The notes beneath the pieces were generated by a model. That model was not told the origin of the DNA. It did no database searches and saw only the letters and a program-made list of their open reading frames with translations. The translations under genes were made by a program, and so were the position numbers. From NCBI GenBank assembly GCA_021325455.1, contig JAJPHD010000008.1, positions 1 through 64,000 on the forward strand: a stretch of 64,000 nucleotides of DNA, in the 5' to 3' direction. Shown piece by piece: positions 60,218 through 64,000 of the stretch; position 1 is the first letter of the stretch; every line of letters begins with the position of its first letter. This stretch comes from Actinomycetota bacterium (GTDB taxonomy: Bacteria; Actinomycetota; Acidimicrobiia; Acidimicrobiales; JAJPHD01).

Positions 60218-61599
60218 CCTCCCGAGCGGCCCGGCGGCAGGGTCAGGGCCAGCTCGGCCGCGCTGGGCTGGTGCCTGCGCCTGGCCTCGGCGGGGAGCAG
60301 GCGGACGATGGCAGCCATGATGGCCTCGGTGTCGGCCACGGGGTCCTTCCGGGACAGGCGCACCGGGGGCCCAACCCGGATCCGCACCGAGGGTGGGTGC
60401 AGTACGGCCGTCAGCCGCGGAACCCGCTCCGAGCGGGGCCACACCCGTTCAGTACCCCACAGCCCCACCGGGATGACGGGAGCACGGGTCATGGCGGCCA
60501 GCCGGGCGGCCCCGGTCTTGCCCACCAGCACCGGGTCGAAGAAAGCCCGGCCCCGGGGGATGGTCCCTTGGGGGAGCATGACCACCAGCTCCCCCGCCTC
60601 GAGGACCCGAGCCGCCTCCCGCAGCGGCTGGTCCGACCCGCTGGCGCGGTCCACCCTGATCCCTCCCATGGCCCGGGCCAGCTGACCCACCACCGGGGCG
60701 TCGAAGACCTCCTTCTTGCCGAGGAAGCGCGCCGGCCGCCCCCGGCGCACGATGGCCACCGTGAGCGCCACCGGGTCGAAGTAGCTCCGGTGGTTCGCCA
60801 CCACGATCCCCGGTCCCTGGGCGGGGATGCGATCGACCGGACCGATGTCGAAGCGGGCGAACGGGAAGAGCTCGGGACGAGCCACCAGCCGGACCAGGTC
60901 GAAGGGCTCCATGCCGGCCAGCTTGGGCACCCCGGGTGGCACGTCCAGGTGGAGCACCGGCCACCGGCGCAGCAGGGCCAGGGCCCGCAGGCGGGGGTCG
61001 GGGTTGACGGCATGGGGATGGCCCACCACCGAAAGCAGGGGCACGTCGTAGATGCTGTCGGAGTAGGCGAAGCTGGCCCCGAGGTCGACGTCGTGGCGGG
61101 CGGACCACCTCCTCACCGCCCCCAGCTTCCCCAGGGCCCAGACGAACTCGCCCGCCAGCTTGCCGTTGTAGAGCCCGCCCTCCTCGGCGTAGCGAGTGGC
61201 CACCACGTCGTCAAACCCCAGCCGTTGGGCCAGCGGCTCCACCAGGTCGAAAGGAGTCGTGGTGGCCAGCACCCGCAAGTGGCCCGCCCGGGCGTGCTCG
61301 GCCAGGAGGGGCCGGGCATAGGGGGCCATCTGCTCCTCCAGCCGCTCTGCCGCCAGCCTGCCCGCCTCCCGCACCGCCTCCCGGGACCATCCCCTGGCCA
61401 CCAGCACGGCCCCCCTCGCCAGGGCCATGGAAGGCAGCGTCTCACCCACCAGGTCGTACAGGCGAAAGAGCACCCCCTCCCCCGGCAGGCGCCGCTGCCC
61501 TGCGATCCCGGCCTCGGTAAGGGCGCGGTTGATGACCGGGCCGCTCGCCGACCGGAGCAGGGTCCGGTCCAGGTCGAAGAAGGCAGCTCCCCGGGGCAT
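60214..61599 (-). CDS. HAD-IB phosphatase / PlsC acyltransferase fusion
   Basis: 461 aa from ATG 61599, which a TAGCCT -10 element supports 8 nt upstream. Residues ~5-210 are HAD-IB: AAFFDLDRTLLRSAS (DxDxT) and ASFAYSDSIYDVPLLSVVGH. Residues ~240-450 are an acyltransferase: IVVANHRSYFDPVALTVAI (HX4D) and MLPQGTIPRGRAFFDP, where the usual PEG of motif III is PQG. The same fusion exists in Mycobacterium tuberculosis (Rv2483c). It likely makes phosphatidic acid from lysophosphatidic acid, while the HAD part may dephosphorylate a precursor. It is first in an overlapping operon with murT and gatD, linking membrane lipid and wall synthesis. Confidence 0.88.
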   Translation of the reverse strand: MPRGAAFFDLDRTLLRSASGPVINRALTEAGIAGQRRLPGEGVLFRLYDLVGETLPSMALARGAVLVARGWSREAVREAGRLAAERLEEQMAPYARPLLAEHARAGHLRVLATTTPFDLVEPLAQRLGFDDVVATRYAEEGGLYNGKLAGEFVWALGKLGAVRRWSARHDVDLGASFAYSDSIYDVPLLSVVGHPHAVNPDPRLRALALLRRWPVLHLDVPPGVPKLAGMEPFDLVRLVARPELFPFARFDIGPVDRIPAQGPGIVVANHRSYFDPVALTVAIVRRGRPARFLGKKEVFDAPVVGQLARAMGGIRVDRASGSDQPLREAARVLEAGELVVMLPQGTIPRGRAFFDPVLVGKTGAARLAAMTRAPVIPVGLWGTERVWPRSERVPRLTAVLHPPSVRIRVGPPVRLSRKDPVADTEAIMAAIVRLLPAEARRRHQPSAAELALTLPPGRSGG

Positions 61600-61607
61600 C
61601 GGGAGGC

Positions 61608-61613
61608 AGGCTA
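61608..61613 (-). promoter_or_regulatory. -10 element, leaderless type (HAD-PlsC)
   Basis: TAGCCT on minus ends 8 nt before ATG 61599. It would drive the HAD-PlsC-murT-gatD operon. Confidence 0.5.
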
Positions 61614-61645
61614 CCGCCAGTGCCGCTCCCCCCCCGGACGCGCGA

Positions 61646-61675
61646 AAGGGGCCGGTGGGGGGGAACCGGCCCCTT
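61646..61675. repeat. Inverted repeat in the divergent HAD-PlsC/LysR region
   Basis: AAGGGGCCGG pairs perfectly with CCGGCCCCTT across a 10-nt loop. It lies between two divergent promoters, so an operator or an insulating hairpin is more likely than a terminator. Confidence 0.4.
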
Positions 61676-61784
61676 CGCTCTACGCCCAGGGCCGAAAGGG
61701 GGGGGACATCCGGCTCACCTGGGGTCGCCACCCATTATGCCCCCCGGGGCAAGATCTGTCCAACCGCTTCCACTGATACTTGGC

Positions 61785-61799
61785 ATCATGTTGAATGAT
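61785..61799 (+). promoter_or_regulatory. Inverted repeat overlapping the LysR start codon
   Basis: ATCAT-GTTGA-ATGAT is a 15-bp dyad. It contains the T-N11-A pattern of LysR-type operators and covers the ATG-ATG start of the regulator gene. Binding there would give direct autorepression. Confidence 0.45.
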
Positions 61800-62751
61800 G
61801 GACTTGCGCCAGCTCAATGCCCTGGTGGCCGTGGCCGACCACGGCACCTTCTCGGCCGCTGCCGACGCCCTTTCCACCGTGCAGTCCAACGTCTCGGCCC
61901 ATGTGGCCCACCTGGAGCGGGAGCTGGGGGTGGTCCTGGTCGACCGGGGGGCGGGCCGGCTGACAGAGGAAGGGGAGGCCGTGGTGGCCCGGGCCCGGCG
62001 GGTCCAGGGGGAGATCGAGGCCCTGGTGGCGGACCTGTCCGCCCTGCGCGACGAGGTGGCCGGCACGGCCCGCCTGGGGCTGATAGGAACCACTGCCCGC
62101 TGGCTCGTCCCCCGCCTGCTGTCGACCGTCGCCCAACGTCACCCCCGGCTCCACCTGGAGGCCGTGGAGGGCAACACCACCCTCCTCGAGCCCCTGCTGG
62201 TTGCGGGGCGGCTCGACCTGGCCGTCCTGCAGGGAACGGTCGCCGGCAGCGACCTGGTGCTGACCCCCCTCTTCACCGAGGACCTGGTGCTGGTGGTGCC
62301 AGCCGATCACCCGTTGGCCGACCAGGGACCCTTGGACCCGGCCCTGCTGGCGGGCTTGGGCCTCCTGCTACCGGTCAAGGGCACCGCCTTCCGCAACGAG
62401 ATCGACGCTGCCCTGGAGCCGCTCGGGATCACGCTCTCGCCGCGCGCCGAGCTGGACGGGGTGCGGCTCATCGCCTCGCTCACCTTCGAGGGGCTGGGGC
62501 CCGCCATCCTCCCCGCCACAGCCGTGCCCGGCTACCTGCGGGAGCAGTTCAGCCTGGTCCAGGTGAAGGGCATGCCGCGCCGGCGCATCGGCGTGGCCCT
62601 CCCCCGCAGGGGGAGGCCGTCGGCGCCGGCCCGGGCCGTCATATCCCTCCTGGACGAGGTCGTGGCGGACACCTCCTCCATCCCTGAGGGGCTGCATGCC
62701 GCCCCCCGGCTGGAAGGGTCCTCGAGTGGGAGGCACCCCGGGCAGGGATGA
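61795..62751 (+). CDS. LysR-family transcriptional regulator
   Basis: 317-318 aa from ATG 61795 or 61798. The winged helix is at residues 1-65: MDLRQLNALVAVADHGTFSA, then AADALSTVQSNVSAHVAHLE and LGVVLVDRGAGRLTEEGEAV. The periplasmic-binding-like effector domain follows (ARLGLIGTTARWLVPRLLS, LDLAVLQGTVAGSDLVLTPL, LVLVVPADHPLADQGPL). It regulates a carbon or lipid pathway in response to a small ligand. The likely targets are its own gene, the divergent HAD-PlsC operon and perhaps the cyclopropane synthase 46 bp downstream. Confidence 0.9.
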   Translation: MMDLRQLNALVAVADHGTFSAAADALSTVQSNVSAHVAHLERELGVVLVDRGAGRLTEEGEAVVARARRVQGEIEALVADLSALRDEVAGTARLGLIGTTARWLVPRLLSTVAQRHPRLHLEAVEGNTTLLEPLLVAGRLDLAVLQGTVAGSDLVLTPLFTEDLVLVVPADHPLADQGPLDPALLAGLGLLLPVKGTAFRNEIDAALEPLGITLSPRAELDGVRLIASLTFEGLGPAILPATAVPGYLREQFSLVQVKGMPRRRIGVALPRRGRPSAPARAVISLLDEVVADTSSIPEGLHAAPRLEGSSSGRHPGQG

Positions 62752-62782
62752 AGCGCCATTTCGTCATGGACCGGCCAACGCT

Positions 62783-62788
62783 TATGTT
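62783..62788 (+). promoter_or_regulatory. -10 element, leaderless type (cyclopropane synthase)
   Basis: TATGTT ends 9 nt before ATG 62798. Confidence 0.45.
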
Positions 62789-62797
62789 CGAGGCCTG

Positions 62798-64000
62798 ATG
62801 ACCAGTCCACCCCCTGCTGCTGCCGCCGTTGGATCCCTGGCCGAGAGCCTCCTGCGGGAACCGCTGCCCTTTGGCCTGAGGTGCTGGGACGGGAGCCGGG
62901 CCGGGCCGGCCGATGCCAAGGCCACCCTGGTGCTGCACTCACCCCTCGCCCTCCGGCGGGTCCTCTATGCACCCGGCGAGCTGGGTTTCGCCCGCAGCTA
63001 CGCCGCTGGCGAGCTGGATGTGGAGGGAGACCTCCTGTGGCTCATCGAGGTGGCGAGGCCGGCCCTCCGCCAGGCGAAGGCCCTGCGACCGGCGTCCCTG
63101 GCCCGGGCCAGGCAGGTGGCGGCCCTGGAAGGGGTGCTCGGAGGACCCTTGCCTCCCCCCCCCGAGGAGGCAAGGGTGGCCAGGTGGCGGGGACCCCTGG
63201 CCCGGGACAAGCGGGGCACCGCCCACCACTACGACATGGGCAACGAGTTCTACCGCCTGGTGCTGGGTCCTTCCATGACCTACTCCTGCGCCCGCTTCGT
63301 CCATCCCGACGACACGCTGGAGGCAGCCCAGGAGGCCAAGCACGACCTCATCTGCCGCAAGCTGGGCCTGGAGCCAGGGATGCGGCTGCTCGATGTGGGC
63401 TGCGGGTGGGGGACGCTGGCCCGCCATGCCGCCAGCCGGTACGGGGCCAAGGTGGTGGGCATAACCCTGTCGCCGGCCCAGCGCGACTGGGCCCTGGCAG
63501 CCGCTGAGGAGGCAGGGTTGGCCGGGCAGGTGGAGATCCGCCTGCAGCACTTCCGGGAGCTGGCCGGCGAGCAGTTCGACGCCGTCTGCAGCGTCGGGAT
63601 GTACGAGCACGTAGGCCCGGGGGAGGCGGAGAGCTACTTCGAGACCCTCCACCGGGCTTTGCGCCCCGGGGGACGGCTGCTCAACCACGCCATCTCGAAG
63701 CCCGGGGGGAGCCACTATGGATCCCGCTCGTTCCTGTTGCGTTACGTCTTCCCCAACGGGAGGCTGCGGGACGTGGGAGCCACGGCCCAGGCCATGCAGC
63801 GAGCGGGGCTCGAGGTGAGAGACGTGGAGTGCCTGAGGGAGCATTATGGGCTGACCCTGCGGGCATGGGTGGCGAACCTGGAGCGCCACTGGAAGGAGGC
63901 CGAGGCACTGGTGGGCCCGGGGCGGGCCAGGGTCTGGCGTCTCTACATGACCGGTTCCATCAACAGCTTCGAGACCGCCACCATCGCCGTGCACCAGGTG
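62798..64000 (+). CDS. cfa: Cyclopropane-fatty-acyl-phospholipid synthase, 3' end outside the window
   Basis: The frame from ATG 62798 stays open to the window end (401 codons), which is why the ORF track misses it. Residues 1-130 hold a small N-terminal domain (SYAAGELDVEGDLLWLIEVA). The SAM methyltransferase core follows: GTAHHYDMGNEFYRLVLGPS, MTYSCARFVHPDDTLEAAQ, LLDVGCGWGTLARHAA (SAM site near 198-205), VVGITLSPAQRDWA and SVGMYEHVGPGEAESYFETL. It adds a methylene from SAM across double bonds of membrane lipid acyl chains. The neighbouring PlsC and reductase genes agree with a lipid-modification block. Only a short C-terminal part is probably missing. Confidence 0.93.
   Translation, partial: MTSPPPAAAAVGSLAESLLREPLPFGLRCWDGSRAGPADAKATLVLHSPLALRRVLYAPGELGFARSYAAGELDVEGDLLWLIEVARPALRQAKALRPASLARARQVAALEGVLGGPLPPPPEEARVARWRGPLARDKRGTAHHYDMGNEFYRLVLGPSMTYSCARFVHPDDTLEAAQEAKHDLICRKLGLEPGMRLLDVGCGWGTLARHAASRYGAKVVGITLSPAQRDWALAAAEEAGLAGQVEIRLQHFRELAGEQFDAVCSVGMYEHVGPGEAESYFETLHRALRPGGRLLNHAISKPGGSHYGSRSFLLRYVFPNGRLRDVGATAQAMQRAGLEVRDVECLREHYGLTLRAWVANLERHWKEAEALVGPGRARVWRLYMTGSINSFETATIAVHQV

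Overview
The window is very GC-rich (about 70% or more by eye) with dense, GC3-biased genes, many start/stop overlaps (ATGA, GTGA, TGATG), a MurT/GatD pair, a GlgX-TreY-TreZ operon and a HAD-PlsC fusion like that of mycobacteria. This points to an actinobacterium. I lean towards an uncultured Acidimicrobiia-like lineage, but no rRNA or marker gene fixes the class.

Layout. (1) 1-3.9 kb is a degraded accessory edge: a possible transposase tail, two unrecognised genes (one apparently with two compensating frameshifts) and an AlbA_2-domain protein. (2) 4.0-14.9 kb is a catabolic cluster using Shine-Dalgarno starts: solo peptide-type substrate-binding lipoprotein, two Gfo/Idh/MocA oxidoreductases, tandem DUF4438 proteins, an N,N-dimethylformamidase-like enzyme, a D-2-hydroxyacid dehydrogenase, an FCD-type GntR regulator and an alpha/beta hydrolase. 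A TTGTCGACAA palindrome inside the lipoprotein gene's promoter is a plausible GntR operator. (3) 15.0-21.7 kb is glgX-treY-treZ, which converts glycogen to trehalose. (4) 22-47.7 kb is a large surface-glycan locus: GT2, GT4, GT8-like and fused glycosyltransferases, FkbM and class I methyltransferases, a coiled-coil protein, a glycoside-hydrolase-like lipoprotein, and six polytopic membrane proteins, five of which fall into two paralog families. A fused E1 alpha-beta 2-oxoacid dehydrogenase lies inside it. (5) 47.8-51.7 kb holds a metallo-beta-lactamase/Rieske fusion, an amidase and a small membrane protein. (6) 51.8-64 kb is a lipid and envelope block: fatty acyl-CoA reductase/HAD fusion, zinc alcohol dehydrogenase, LarA-like protein and PlsC acyltransferase in one coupled operon. 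Convergent to it run HAD-PlsC, MurT and GatD; then come a LysR regulator and a cyclopropane fatty acid synthase cut by the window end.

Outside region 2, many genes have a TANNNT -10 element 6-9 nt before the start codon and no Shine-Dalgarno sequence, so they are probably leaderless. Two long genes are instead preceded by tiny leader ORFs that end in an ATGA overlap with the main start.

No rRNA, complete tRNA, CRISPR array or intact insertion sequence was seen. The least explained systems are the DMFase-like/DUF4438 cluster and the reductase-HAD/dehydrogenase/LarA-like/acyltransferase operon.
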